33,124 bases of DNA from Acidobacteriota bacterium (GTDB lineage: Bacteria > Acidobacteriota > Terriglobia > Bryobacterales > Bryobacteraceae), in the NCBI GenBank assembly GCA_025354885.1, contig JANXLY010000349.1, positions 1 to 33,124 of the forward strand. The letters are read 5' to 3'. The notes beneath the pieces were generated by a model. It saw only the letters and a list, made by a program, of their open reading frames with translations. It did no database searches and was not told the origin of the DNA. Of the stretch, positions 1-7,425 are shown piece after piece (the stretch's first letter is position 1; every line of letters begins with the position of its first letter). The translations under genes were made by a program, and so were the position numbers.

Positions 1-111
1 CGGCCGCGTCGCCGCACGAGCCGCGGCCGAGAGCGCGCCAATCGATGAAGCCAAAGCCAAAAGGGCGAATGCGCCGAAGAGGCATTGCAATATATCTTTA
101 CCGGGACTCAT
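1..111 (-). CDS. Partial secreted-protein gene, N-terminus only
   Basis: An open frame of 37 codons runs from an ATG at 111 to the left edge without a stop. The peptide starts MSPGKDILQC, continues with a hydrophobic stretch rich in Leu, Phe and Ala (about residues 7-20), then ALSAAARA, which resembles a signal-peptide cleavage region. A GGAG lies only two bases before the ATG, closer than ideal. The mature protein is outside the window, so function cannot be stated. It is divergent from the hydrolase at 302, with about 190 bp of shared upstream DNA. Confidence 0.5.
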   Translation of the reverse strand, partial: MSPGKDILQCLFGAFALLALASSIGALSAAARAATRP

Positions 112-301
112 AGCTCCAGCTTTCTACAAATAGAATGTAACGGCACTTAGACTTAGATTAGACGCTGGTTGGATGAATTAGTCAAGCAGGATTAAAATGT
201 ATTTCCACATCCACTACTGAGTGGACTAGATAAAAAGTGGCCTGCAATTAGATTTTCAAGAGAACGCTAAACGCCGACTGAACAGATGCTATAAGAGTGG
301 G

Positions 302-1366
302 ATGTTTCTTCGAAGCGGACTGATATTTGTGTTGGCAGGTTTGGTTGTTTATGCTCAGGATCCCGGTGGGGCGGGGCCCGTGGTTCCTGCAAGTCCTGCG
401 GCTGCCGGAGGGGCAGGCGTTGCGCGGGCGAGGGATCATGGCGCTGACGTATTGATCCGGGCGCTGACAGAGCAAAAGTGGCACTCGCAGTTGGGTGATA
501 TCGCCGAGGTGAACGAGATTCGGTATACGAGCGCGCCGCCGCACAAACCGAAGAATCCGACTGCGCCGGGTGCGAAGAATCCGCTGATTATTCACGCGAT
601 GACTTTTGTGCCGAAGAATCTGGACCGGAGCAAGAAGCATCCGCTCATTGTTTTTGCACACCAGGGGATCCACAGCGATTTTGGGCGCGACTATGAGTTT
701 GGGGCAGTACGGGAGCTGGTGCAGCAGGGATACACGGTGATCGGCCCGGATTATCGCGGGAGCACGGGGTATGGCCCGCAATTTTATGACGAGATTGATT
801 ATGGCGGGCTGGAAGTGGAGGATGTGTTTCAGGCGCGGGAGTGGATGCTGGACAACTATGCTTTTCTCGACGCGAAGCGGGTCGGAATGATTGGATGGAG
901 CCACGGAGGCATGATTGCGCTGATGAATATCTTGCAGCATCCGGGGGCTTATGCGGCGGCTTATGCAGGGGTGCCGGTAACGGATCTGGTGTTGCGGATG
1001 GGGTATCGCGATGCTGGCTATGAAGCGATTTTTTCGGCAGCACAGCATATCGGCAAGCCGGTTTCTGGTGATATTCAGGAGTATCTGAAGCGGTCGCCGA
1101 TTAGCTATGCGGAGAAGCTGGAGACACCGCTACTCTTGCACGGAAATACGAATGATGAAGATGTGAACGTGATTGAGGTGGAGCGATTTGTTGCGGCGTT
1201 GAAGGCGGCGGGGAAGAAGTTTGAGTATAAGATTTATGAGAACGCGCCGGGAGGGCATGAGTTTGGGCGGTTGGATACGAAATTGGCGAGAGAGTCGAGA
1301 CGGGCGATGTATGTGTTTCTGGGGGGATATTTGAAGCCGGTGCGGCCGCTGAACCAGGAGAAGTGA
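302..1366 (+). CDS. Exported alpha/beta hydrolase, prolyl-oligopeptidase (S9) type
   Basis: 354 residues. Residues 1-19 form a signal peptide (MFLRSGLIFVLAGLVVYAQ), so the enzyme is probably periplasmic or secreted. A low-complexity Pro/Ala/Gly linker (20-45) follows. The hydrolase core has the strand HPLIVFAHQG at about 113-122, GPDYRGSTGYG at 148-158, and the nucleophile elbow GWSHGG with Ser200. Asp285 in GNTNDEDVN and His319 in PGGHEFG complete a plausible Ser-Asp-His triad. This matches the C-terminal catalytic domain of S9 peptidases and related esterases. There is no beta-propeller, so it is the short single-domain form. The substrate (peptide or ester) cannot be told. The stop shares a base with the next start (TGATG), which implies translational coupling. 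Confidence 0.85.
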   Translation: MFLRSGLIFVLAGLVVYAQDPGGAGPVVPASPAAAGGAGVARARDHGADVLIRALTEQKWHSQLGDIAEVNEIRYTSAPPHKPKNPTAPGAKNPLIIHAMTFVPKNLDRSKKHPLIVFAHQGIHSDFGRDYEFGAVRELVQQGYTVIGPDYRGSTGYGPQFYDEIDYGGLEVEDVFQAREWMLDNYAFLDAKRVGMIGWSHGGMIALMNILQHPGAYAAAYAGVPVTDLVLRMGYRDAGYEAIFSAAQHIGKPVSGDIQEYLKRSPISYAEKLETPLLLHGNTNDEDVNVIEVERFVAALKAAGKKFEYKIYENAPGGHEFGRLDTKLARESRRAMYVFLGGYLKPVRPLNQEK

Positions 1367-1899
1367 TGGCGGATGCGAGGTCAAACCGTTTGGAGATTTT
1401 TGTCGCAGTTTCTCCTAAGGAGTGCGTAGATCGGCTTGACGCAGTGGTTGATCGTGGCGGGTTGATGCTTCCGTCGTGGAAAGTTGTGTTTGGCTCGAAG
1501 CTTTTGATTGGGCAATTGTCCGAGACAAAATTGCAGCTACGCAAGCGGATCGGGTACCGGAATTCCAGCCAGACTATTTTGAATGGAACCATGCGAGCGC
1601 AAGACGGCGGGACCATGATCTCTGGTGAGTTTGGATTGCATCCCGTGGTCAGAATATTTCCTTTTGTCTGGTGTGTATTGCTGCTGTCTGCATTGGCAGG
1701 ATTTGTGATCCTCGATCCCAAGAAGGAAGGTTCGGATTGGGCGCTTGTGATGGCACCAGTCTTGTTGATGGTTCTTGGGATGGCAGTGGTGTGGATTGGG
1801 AAATATTTTGCACGAGACGAGGCCAGGTTCATCACCGCGACATTGACAGAGGCATTGCAGCGGCGAGAAGGAGGGAAGAAGCCAAATGTTTCGAGTTGA
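1366..1899 (+). CDS. Hypothetical membrane protein with two C-terminal TM helices
   Basis: About 177 residues from the ATG at 1366, which overlaps the previous stop; a GTG directly before it is the alternative start. The N-terminal ~95 residues look beta-rich, with alternating hydrophobic/polar runs such as KLQLRKRIGYRNSSQTILNG and an FGLHPVVRIF segment leading into the membrane. Two strongly hydrophobic helices follow (about 102-122 and 128-148), then a short charged tail ending near EGGKKPNVSS. This layout, a soluble beta domain next to a two-helix hairpin, resembles small bacterial membrane proteins with a PH-like domain, but I see no diagnostic motif. The last 14 bp overlap the nucleotidyltransferase gene, so the two are probably co-expressed. 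Confidence 0.65.
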   Translation: MADARSNRLEIFVAVSPKECVDRLDAVVDRGGLMLPSWKVVFGSKLLIGQLSETKLQLRKRIGYRNSSQTILNGTMRAQDGGTMISGEFGLHPVVRIFPFVWCVLLLSALAGFVILDPKKEGSDWALVMAPVLLMVLGMAVVWIGKYFARDEARFITATLTEALQRREGGKKPNVSS

Positions 1900-2635
1900 A
1901 GAGCGGGAACGCCTGCGAAACGGGCTTTTGGAATTTTCTGCGTTGGATCGGCGTATCAGTGGTTCGGCGATTACCGGATCTGGTGCCACGGCGGGCGAAG
2001 ACCAATGGTCGGACATTGATCTTGCGTTTGGTGTTGGAGATGCTGCGGACTTGCCGAATGTGCTTGCGGATTGGACGGCGCGGATGTATCAGCAGCATCA
2101 CGCGCTGGATCATCTTGATGTGGTGGCTGGTGCTTGGATTTACCGGGTATTTCTCTTGCCTGGCACGCTGCAAGTGGATCTTGCCTTTGTGCCGGCTGAT
2201 GAGTTTCGGGCCTTGGCCCCCTCCTTTCTGCTGATGTTTGGGGAGGCGAAGGAGGCTCTGCATGTTGCGCCGTCGGCGGCGAAAGACTTGATTGGATTTT
2301 GTTGGCTATATGCGGTGCATGCGCGGAGCTCCATAGCGCGGGGAAAGTTCTGGCAAGCGGAATACATGGTTAGCCGGGTCCGCGACTCTGCCCTTTCTCT
2401 CGCTTGTATCCGGCTGGGGCTCTCTGCTGTTCATGGCCGTGGTTTGCATTTGCTGCCGAGCGAAGTGACGGTTCCGCTTGAGGCTTCACTTGTAAGGCAA
2501 CTGGACAGGGTGGAGCTTCTGAGGGCGTTTCGGGTTGTTGTTGAGGGGCTGGTTCGGGAGATTCGACTGGTGGATGAGGAAATCGCGGGGCGGCTGGTGG
2601 GGGCCTTTCGAGAGTTGTGCGAGGAGCCGCGCTGA
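1886..2635 (+). CDS. Nucleotidyltransferase-fold protein with helical C-terminal domain
   Basis: 249 residues. GSGATAGEDQWSDIDLAFGV (31-50) is the hallmark of the Pol-beta/MNT nucleotidyltransferase fold: GS followed by D-x-D (Asp43, Asp45), which bind the metal and NTP. The C-terminal half is helical, with RGKFWQAEYMVSRVRD and HGRGLHLLP, a pattern I associate with stand-alone nucleotidyltransferases having a HEPN-like or aminoglycoside-adenylyltransferase-like helical domain. It probably transfers an NMP to a small molecule, protein or RNA; the acceptor is unknown. Unlike two-gene MNT-HEPN toxin-antitoxin pairs, the helical part is fused here, so I do not call it an antitoxin. It overlaps the membrane-protein gene by 14 bp. 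Confidence 0.75.
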   Translation: MFRVEERERLRNGLLEFSALDRRISGSAITGSGATAGEDQWSDIDLAFGVGDAADLPNVLADWTARMYQQHHALDHLDVVAGAWIYRVFLLPGTLQVDLAFVPADEFRALAPSFLLMFGEAKEALHVAPSAAKDLIGFCWLYAVHARSSIARGKFWQAEYMVSRVRDSALSLACIRLGLSAVHGRGLHLLPSEVTVPLEASLVRQLDRVELLRAFRVVVEGLVREIRLVDEEIAGRLVGAFRELCEEPR

Positions 2636-2669
2636 ATGCTCATGCTGTTCGTGAGAAAGATAAAACTTG

Positions 2670-2927
2670 ATGCCAATCCGAATCGATGATGCCAACACAG
2701 AGTTGCTCGCTCGCAAGATTGCAGAACTGACAGGGGAAACTCTCACAGACGCGATTGGAAGTGCTTTGGCGGAGAAGTATGAGCGGCTGCTTCAAGCTCA
2801 CCCGATCAGCCCTGTCAAGGACGAGCTCCATTCCATCGCGTTACGCTGTGCAAATCGACCAGTGGTATCGCGCCGGAGCGCCGATGAAATCCTTGGTTAC
2901 GACGAAACCGGGATCCCGACTCAATAA
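2670..2927 (+). CDS. VapB-type antitoxin (Rv0623/PF07704-like), orphan
   Basis: 85 residues from the ATG at 2670, with GAGAAAG about ten bases upstream; a TTG one codon earlier is less likely. The N-terminus MPIRIDDANTELLARKIAEL followed by TGETLTDAIGSAL is the typical ribbon-helix-helix-like region of the Rv0623/PSK family. The C-terminal RSADEILGYDETGIP is the conserved tail that in this family wraps the partner toxin. The length is normal, so the gene looks intact. Normally a PIN-domain VapC ribonuclease begins within a few bases of the stop, but none is found there. What follows is debris of a different toxin-antitoxin pair, so the antitoxin appears to have lost its partner. Confidence 0.8.
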   Translation: MPIRIDDANTELLARKIAELTGETLTDAIGSALAEKYERLLQAHPISPVKDELHSIALRCANRPVVSRRSADEILGYDETGIPTQ

Positions 2928-3075
2928 CAAACACCCGGCCCTTGTTACAGCTTCAAAATGCAGCCGAGCTGAGGCGCCGCATCGTCTGATCGCGGAGGCT
3001 CGATGGCTTGACGGGCAAGTGCTTTTGGATGAGCGAAATGGAAGATTTTGCTTTGTTCTTTTTCAGGTTCACAAT

Positions 3076-3294
3076 ATGAGTATGAAGCGAGTCAACACGC
3101 ATGTGGCGAAAACTCATTTGTCGCGCTGCAATCGAATTGTCCCGATGGGAAAGCCGCGGATCGGTGCAGCCATGGGTAAATTTGTTGTGCCAGATTCGTT
3201 CTTCGAACCGTTGCCGGACAACATTCTCAAAGCGTTCGGCGAAGGTCGACAAGTGTCTCGTGATGAAAGTGCCAGTCGTGTCCATAGCGAGTGA
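3076..3294 (+). pseudogene. Decayed Phd/YefM-family antitoxin
   Basis: From the ATG at 3076 the frame reads MSMKRVNTHVAKTHLSR, a close match to the MxxVNxHEAKTHLSRL start of Phd/YefM antitoxins that pair with VapC. It then jumps to RIGAAMGKFVVPDSF and EPLPDNILKAFGEG, the usual C-terminal toxin-binding tail. The roughly 25 residues that normally lie between (VEEVxxGEEIVIAKAGKP and the following turn) are reduced to a few, so an internal in-frame deletion is likely. The frame also reads past the expected end with unrelated residues. The remnant may still be translated, but DNA binding by the truncated domain is doubtful. It sits directly before VapC debris in the expected antitoxin-toxin order. 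Confidence 0.7.
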
Positions 3295-3296
3295 TT

Positions 3297-3532
3297 CCTG
3301 AGTGCAGCATCTGACTGAAAATCGGCATCAAACACAAGGCAGGGCGGTCGGATGTTTTTTTTGCCGAAGATCCAGAAGGCGAGCAGCATTGCACTGCTGG
3401 AAATTGATGAAGACGGGGCTCCACTCGGATCCGTTTGATCGCATGCTGATCGCGCAAGCTATCGTGCATGGATTGACAATACTGTCACCTGATCCGGAAA
3501 TTCAGCAGTACGCCGTTCGAGTCTTGTGGTGA
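3297..3532 (+). pseudogene. Decayed VapC PIN-domain toxin, C-terminal remnants
   Basis: The end is recognisable: HSDPFDRMLIAQAIVHG, then LTILSPDPEIQQYAVRVLW and a stop at 3530-3532. This is the C-terminal third of VapC toxins (HHRDPFDRMLIAQA...GLTLLTPD...VLW), including the conserved Asp of DPFDR. In another frame around 3303-3360 a fragment reads SI-stop-LKIGIKHKAGR, which resembles the VapC segment SxWEIxIKxxLGRL with a stop where Trp is expected. The N-terminal catalytic strand (LLDTHxxLWW) is not found. At least one frameshift, one stop and an N-terminal deletion make an active ribonuclease very unlikely. It pairs with the decayed Phd antitoxin just upstream. Confidence 0.7.
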
Positions 3533-3573
3533 GCAGTGGTATCCAGCCTTGGGTTGTCGCCTAAAATGGTGGT

Positions 3574-4545
3574 GTGCCATTTCCGATCCATCGTCCGCGC
3601 CGATTGAGGCGCACTGAAGCTGTCCGCAGTCTGGTGCGGGAGACGCAGTTGCAGCCTTCGAATTTCGTCTATCCACTGTTTCTTGTGCCCGGTGAGGGTC
3701 GGCGCAAAGAGATCTCGAGCATGCCCGGGATTTATCAGCTTTCGATCGATGAAGCCGTGAAGGAATGCGAAGAAGCGAAGAAACTGGGACTGGGGGGAGT
3801 GCTGCTGTTTGGCATTCCGGAGCATAAAGATGAAGAGGCTTCGGGAGCCTATGATGCGCATGGAATCGTGCAGGATGGGGTTCGGGCGATCAAGAGGGCA
3901 GTGCCGGAATTGCTTGTCGTAACCGATGTCTGCAACTGCGAATATACGTCGCATGGGCATTGCGGCAAGATCGTCAATGGGGATGTGGACAACGATGCGA
4001 CGCTTGGGTGGCTCGCGGCAACAGCGCTCTCGCATGCGCGGGCCGGTGCTGACATTGTTGCGCCAAGCGACATGATGGACGGACGGGTGGATGCGATCCG
4101 GACGACGCTCGATGAAGAGGGTTTTGATCAGACCGCGATCATGGCTTATTCGGCGAAGTATGCGAGTGGATTCTACGGACCTTTTCGTGAGGCGGCTGAG
4201 TGTGCGCCACAATTTGGCGACCGTCGGAGTTACCAGATGGACCCGGCGAATTCGCGGGAAGCATTGAAAGAGATGCAGCTCGATTACGAAGAAGGCGCAG
4301 ACATTTTGATGGTGAAGCCGGCGCTCGCTTATCTCGATATCATTGCTGCGGCATATCAGAGTTTTGATGTGCCGATCGCGGCTTATCAGGTGTCTGGTGA
4401 ATTCAGCATGATCATGGCAGCGGTGCAAAACGGCTGGATCGATAAGGACCGGGTGATGATGGAGACGCTGACTTCGATCAAGCGGGCCGGGGCTTCGATC
4501 ATCGCCACGTACTTTGCAAAAGATGCGGCGAGACTGATTTCATGA
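3574..4545 (+). CDS. hemB: Delta-aminolevulinic acid dehydratase (porphobilinogen synthase)
   Basis: 323 residues, full length for HemB, which condenses two 5-aminolevulinate molecules to porphobilinogen in the cytosolic haem/tetrapyrrole pathway. The two Schiff-base lysines are present: Lys195 in [18 protein letters not shown] and Lys248 in [25 protein letters not shown] supplies Cys120, Cys122 and Cys130, the zinc-binding triad of the zinc-dependent class, in place of the Asp-rich site of magnesium-type enzymes. The only in-frame start giving the normal N-terminus is GTG at 3574; the ATG at 3566 is out of frame. No strong Shine-Dalgarno is visible. It overlaps the DUF3299 gene by 4 bp (ATGA), heading a four-gene run. 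Confidence 0.96.
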   Translation: MPFPIHRPRRLRRTEAVRSLVRETQLQPSNFVYPLFLVPGEGRRKEISSMPGIYQLSIDEAVKECEEAKKLGLGGVLLFGIPEHKDEEASGAYDAHGIVQDGVRAIKRAVPELLVVTDVCNCEYTSHGHCGKIVNGDVDNDATLGWLAATALSHARAGADIVAPSDMMDGRVDAIRTTLDEEGFDQTAIMAYSAKYASGFYGPFREAAECAPQFGDRRSYQMDPANSREALKEMQLDYEEGADILMVKPALAYLDIIAAAYQSFDVPIAAYQVSGEFSMIMAAVQNGWIDKDRVMMETLTSIKRAGASIIATYFAKDAARLIS

Positions 4546-4985
4546 GGGGCTTGCTGGCTTTTTTGTTTGTCGTTTCTGTCGGGCTGCTGGTTTCTGCGGA
4601 TACGAAACCCGGGGCGGCGTCAGTGACGTGGCGTTTGTTGCGTGCGCTGGACCTGAGTTCAGGAGAGACTTCGGCTGAGCTAAAGAAAATTGATGGAACG
4701 ACAGTGCGCATCGCCGGATACATGGTGCCGATTGAGACCGATGAGCAGGAGGACGCGAGCGAGTTTCTGATCGTCCCGATTGCTGGCGGGTGCATCCATA
4801 CACCGCCACCCCCACCGAACCAGATTGTGTATTGCCGCATGATGAACAAGAAGAAGGCAAGGATCGCGATGTATGAGCCCAACTGGTTTGAGGGCAAGAT
4901 CCTGATCACCAAGACGAGCAGCCCTTACGGGGCGGTGTCGTACCAAATGTCAGTTGCCAATGTCGAACCTTACAAAGCCAAGTAG
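4542..4985 (+). CDS. Exported DUF3299 protein
   Basis: 147 residues with an N-terminal signal peptide ([19 protein letters not shown]), so it is expected in the periplasm. The core [14 protein letters not shown], then [25 protein letters not shown], contains the Cys-Ile-His followed by a poly-proline run typical of DUF3299; the Cys and His are candidate metal or redox ligands. Its start overlaps the hemB stop, and its last 26 bp overlap the ABC ATPase. From memory, DUF3299 genes accompany a MacB/LolD-like ATPase and permease in proteobacterial zinc-regulated clusters such as Pseudomonas aeruginosa PA4063-PA4066. The same trio here suggests a periplasmic accessory of the exporter. The biochemical role is not known to me. 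Confidence 0.85.
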   Translation: MRGLLAFLFVVSVGLLVSADTKPGAASVTWRLLRALDLSSGETSAELKKIDGTTVRIAGYMVPIETDEQEDASEFLIVPIAGGCIHTPPPPPNQIVYCRMMNKKKARIAMYEPNWFEGKILITKTSSPYGAVSYQMSVANVEPYKAK

Positions 4986-5649
4986 CATTGCGCTCGAGGG
5001 AGTGGAATTTGCATATGGCCCGAGACTGCCGGTGGTGCTTGACCTTTCGGGTTTTGCAATGGCGGCGGGGGAATCCTGTTTTTTGTACGGCCCGAGCGGT
5101 TGTGGCAAAACGACGCTGCTGGGTCTGATTGCTGGAGTGTTGACGGCGAGACGCGGCGAGGTGCGGGTACTTGGGCAAGACTTGGGAGCGATGAGCGGGG
5201 CGAAGCGCGATGCATGGCGAGGAGCGAATCTCGGATACATTTTTCAAATGTTCAACCTGATTCCTTATCTGAATGTGCGTGACAATATTTTGCTACCTTG
5301 CCGTTTGCATGCGTCGCGCAAAGCAGATGAGCTGGGTAAGATTGCGGCGGCCTTGGGGATTGAAGAGCTGCTGGAGCGTGGAGTACTGGAGTTGAGCGTT
5401 GGACAACAGCAGCGGGTGGCAGCGGCGAGGGCGTTGATTGGCGGACCGAGGCTGGTGATTGCAGATGAGCCAACTTCGGCTTTAGACACGGCGCATCGGG
5501 AGAAGTTTCTTGAGTTGTTGCTGACGCAGTGCAAGGCGAGTGGGGCAGCGCTGCTTTTTGTGAGTCACGACCAGGGGCTGGCACCGTTGTTTCAGCGGCA
5601 GCAGAGCTTGCCGGAATTGAACCGCGCCACGAAGCTGGAAATAGTGTGA
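4960..5649 (+). CDS. ABC transporter ATP-binding protein, MacB/LolD type
   Basis: 229 residues from the ATG at 4960; a TTG at 4954 is possible. All nucleotide-binding motifs are present: Walker A GPSGCGKTT (44-52), Q-loop Gln96 in YIFQMFNLIP, signature LSVGQQQR from 145, Walker B LVIADEP from 165 and switch His203 in VSHD. The signature has Val in place of the second residue of the usual LSGGQ. The Q-loop sequence and the pairing with an FtsX-like permease place it in the type VII (MacB/LolD/FtsE) family, which uses ATP for mechanical work on periplasmic or outer-membrane partners instead of pumping across the membrane. It overlaps DUF3299 upstream and shares its stop with the permease start. 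Confidence 0.92.
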   Translation: MSNLTKPSSIALEGVEFAYGPRLPVVLDLSGFAMAAGESCFLYGPSGCGKTTLLGLIAGVLTARRGEVRVLGQDLGAMSGAKRDAWRGANLGYIFQMFNLIPYLNVRDNILLPCRLHASRKADELGKIAAALGIEELLERGVLELSVGQQQRVAAARALIGGPRLVIADEPTSALDTAHREKFLELLLTQCKASGAALLFVSHDQGLAPLFQRQQSLPELNRATKLEIV

Positions 5650-6911
5650 TGCTGCTCTTGTCACTGGCATGGCAATCGCTGCGGAACCGCAAGGTGACGA
5701 CGATGCTGACGGTATTTTCGATTGCGCTCAGTGTGGCGCTATTGCTGGGCGTGGAAGCATTGCGAGTGAGTGCCCGGGAGAGTTTTTCATCTACGATTTC
5801 AGGGACGGATCTGATTGTAGGAGCGCGCGGTGGCGGTTTGCAGTTGTTGCTTTATACAGTCTTTCGCATGGGGTCGGCGACGAATACAGTGAAGTGGGCG
5901 AGCTATCAGGAATGGTCGAAGAATCCGGCTGTTGAGTGGACGATTCCCTATTCTCTGGGAGATAGCCACCGAGGATTTCGCGTGGTGGGAACGGATGAGA
6001 ATTTCTACAAACACTATCGCTTTCGACGGACACGGCAAGTGGAGTTTGCGGTTGGGGGAAAGCCCGCGAAGTCGAGCGAGGCTGTGCTCGGGAGCGATGT
6101 AGCGGCGAAGTTGGGATACCAGGTGGGGTCGAAGCTGACGCTGACGCATGGAATGGGAGCGGCAGGCATTATGGACCATGATGATCAGCCGTTTGTGGTG
6201 GTTGGGATTTTGCAGCGAACGTCCACGCCGATTGACCGGAGCATCTACATCGAACTCGAGGGGATGAGTGCGATCCATGTGGGGTGGCAGGATGGTGCAG
6301 CACCAGAACCGGGTGAGGAGAGTGCGGCGAACAAGCGCAGTAAAGAGGACTTGAAGGTGGAGGCGATCTCAGCGTTTTTTTTGCGGTCGAAGAGCCGGGT
6401 GGATACGCTTCGAATTCAGCGGGATGTGAATACTTATTTGCCAGAGCCGCTGACGGCGATTATGCCCGGGGTGGCGATGGGTGAGTTGTGGTCGACGGTG
6501 AAGTATGCGGAGGTGGCGCTTGAGATTGTAGGAGGCTTTGTGGTGCTCGTCGGGCTATTGGGGATGTTGGTTGCGATTTATACGACGTTGAATGAACGCC
6601 GGAGGGAGATGGCGATTTTGAGGGCATTGGGCGCGGGCCCGGGAAAGATTCTGGGATTGTTTTTGATGGAGAGTCTGTTGCTCGCGGGGGCGGGTTGTGC
6701 GCTCGGCGTGGGGTTGATGTATGTGGGGATTGCAGCACTGCAAGGGCTGGTGGAGAGTCAGTTTGGATTGTATTTGCGCTGGCAGGGATTTCAGCCGGAG
6801 CATGGCGTTTATCTGGGGGTGGTGCTGATTGCGGCTGTACTGATCGGAATGGTGCCGGCGTGGCGGGCCTACCGGAATACGTTGGTGGACGGGTTGTCGG
6901 TGCGGGTGTAG
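5649..6911 (+). CDS. FtsX/MacB-like ABC transporter permease
   Basis: About 420 residues from the ATG at 5649, which shares a base with the ATPase stop; the frame is open 120 bp further upstream, but that part lies inside the ATPase gene. Residues near 16-36 form TM1, followed by a large periplasmic domain (about 40-285) of MacB-PCD type with GTDLIVGARGGGLQLLLYTVF near its start. Three more helices follow: near 300-320, a second after the coupling segment NERRREMAILRALGAGPGKI, and a third before the C-terminal PAWRAYR. Four helices with the domain after TM1 is the standard type VII permease topology. It completes the hemB-DUF3299-ATPase operon. The end is 4 bp from the stop of a convergent gene, with no terminator between. 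Confidence 0.9.
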   Translation: MLLLSLAWQSLRNRKVTTMLTVFSIALSVALLLGVEALRVSARESFSSTISGTDLIVGARGGGLQLLLYTVFRMGSATNTVKWASYQEWSKNPAVEWTIPYSLGDSHRGFRVVGTDENFYKHYRFRRTRQVEFAVGGKPAKSSEAVLGSDVAAKLGYQVGSKLTLTHGMGAAGIMDHDDQPFVVVGILQRTSTPIDRSIYIELEGMSAIHVGWQDGAAPEPGEESAANKRSKEDLKVEAISAFFLRSKSRVDTLRIQRDVNTYLPEPLTAIMPGVAMGELWSTVKYAEVALEIVGGFVVLVGLLGMLVAIYTTLNERRREMAILRALGAGPGKILGLFLMESLLLAGAGCALGVGLMYVGIAALQGLVESQFGLYLRWQGFQPEHGVYLGVVLIAAVLIGMVPAWRAYRNTLVDGLSVRV

Positions 6912-6915
6912 CCGT

Positions 6916-7425
6916 TTACATTTTCCCATCCATACCGACCCAGAGATTCATGGTGTTCAACTCTTCCTGACCACTAGATTTCAAATAGAGGAAGAGTTGC
7001 ATTCTGTACGCAGAGTAGTGGCAGAGCACCAGACTAATGATCCAGGCTGCGCGGGTCGACTTCTGTCCGAACATTTCAAATTCTTCGCTGAGCCGCTCGT
7101 CGGAACAGGCTTCGATGCGCTCTGCGTAAAGAGTGGCGTGACCTGCGATTGCGGCTTGGGCCTGATCGAGATTCAGCTCTTTTGAGGCTGCTTTGCCGCT
7201 AGTCCACGAGCTGCGCCAGGCATCCATATCGAAGGTATCGGCAAGGATGGCGTTGAGGTGGATTGGGCCAAAGATGCTTAGGTATTGCAGCACTTCGATA
7301 GTGCTGCGTTGTTTGGGAGTGGGACGGTAATCGAGTTGCGCGGAGTCTCCTTTTGAGATCAGGTGGAGGAGGAGTCTGATTTCGCCGTTCAGCGACCGGA
7401 TGAGTTCTTTTTTTGTGAGGATCAT
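6916..7425 (-). CDS. DinB-like four-helix protein
   Basis: 169 residues from the ATG at 7425, which overlaps the stop of the upstream gene in ATGA fashion; the frame stays open upstream to 7497, but that lies inside the neighbour. The protein is almost all helical. RSTIEVLQYLSIFGPIHLNAIL and LCHYSAYRMQLFLYLK correspond to the metal-site helices of the DinB/YfiT superfamily. The last motif has His-x3-Tyr where many members have His-x3-His, so one metal ligand may be missing or replaced. Family members include metal-dependent thiol transferases and many proteins of unknown role. It is the last gene of a minus-strand run and converges on the ABC permease with 4 bp between the stops. Confidence 0.65.
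   Translation of the reverse strand: MILTKKELIRSLNGEIRLLLHLISKGDSAQLDYRPTPKQRSTIEVLQYLSIFGPIHLNAILADTFDMDAWRSSWTSGKAASKELNLDQAQAAIAGHATLYAERIEACSDERLSEEFEMFGQKSTRAAWIISLVLCHYSAYRMQLFLYLKSSGQEELNTMNLWVGMDGKM

Noticed and set aside
1886..2635. An MNT-HEPN toxin-antitoxin or antiphage module
   Set aside because: The helical domain is fused to the nucleotidyltransferase, no separate HEPN toxin with an RxxxxH motif is present, and no defence genes surround it.
3502..4428. A 308-codon open frame on the minus strand opposite hemB
   Set aside because: It is antisense to an unmistakable hemB, its translation is Arg/His-rich without any domain, and it has no ribosome-binding site.
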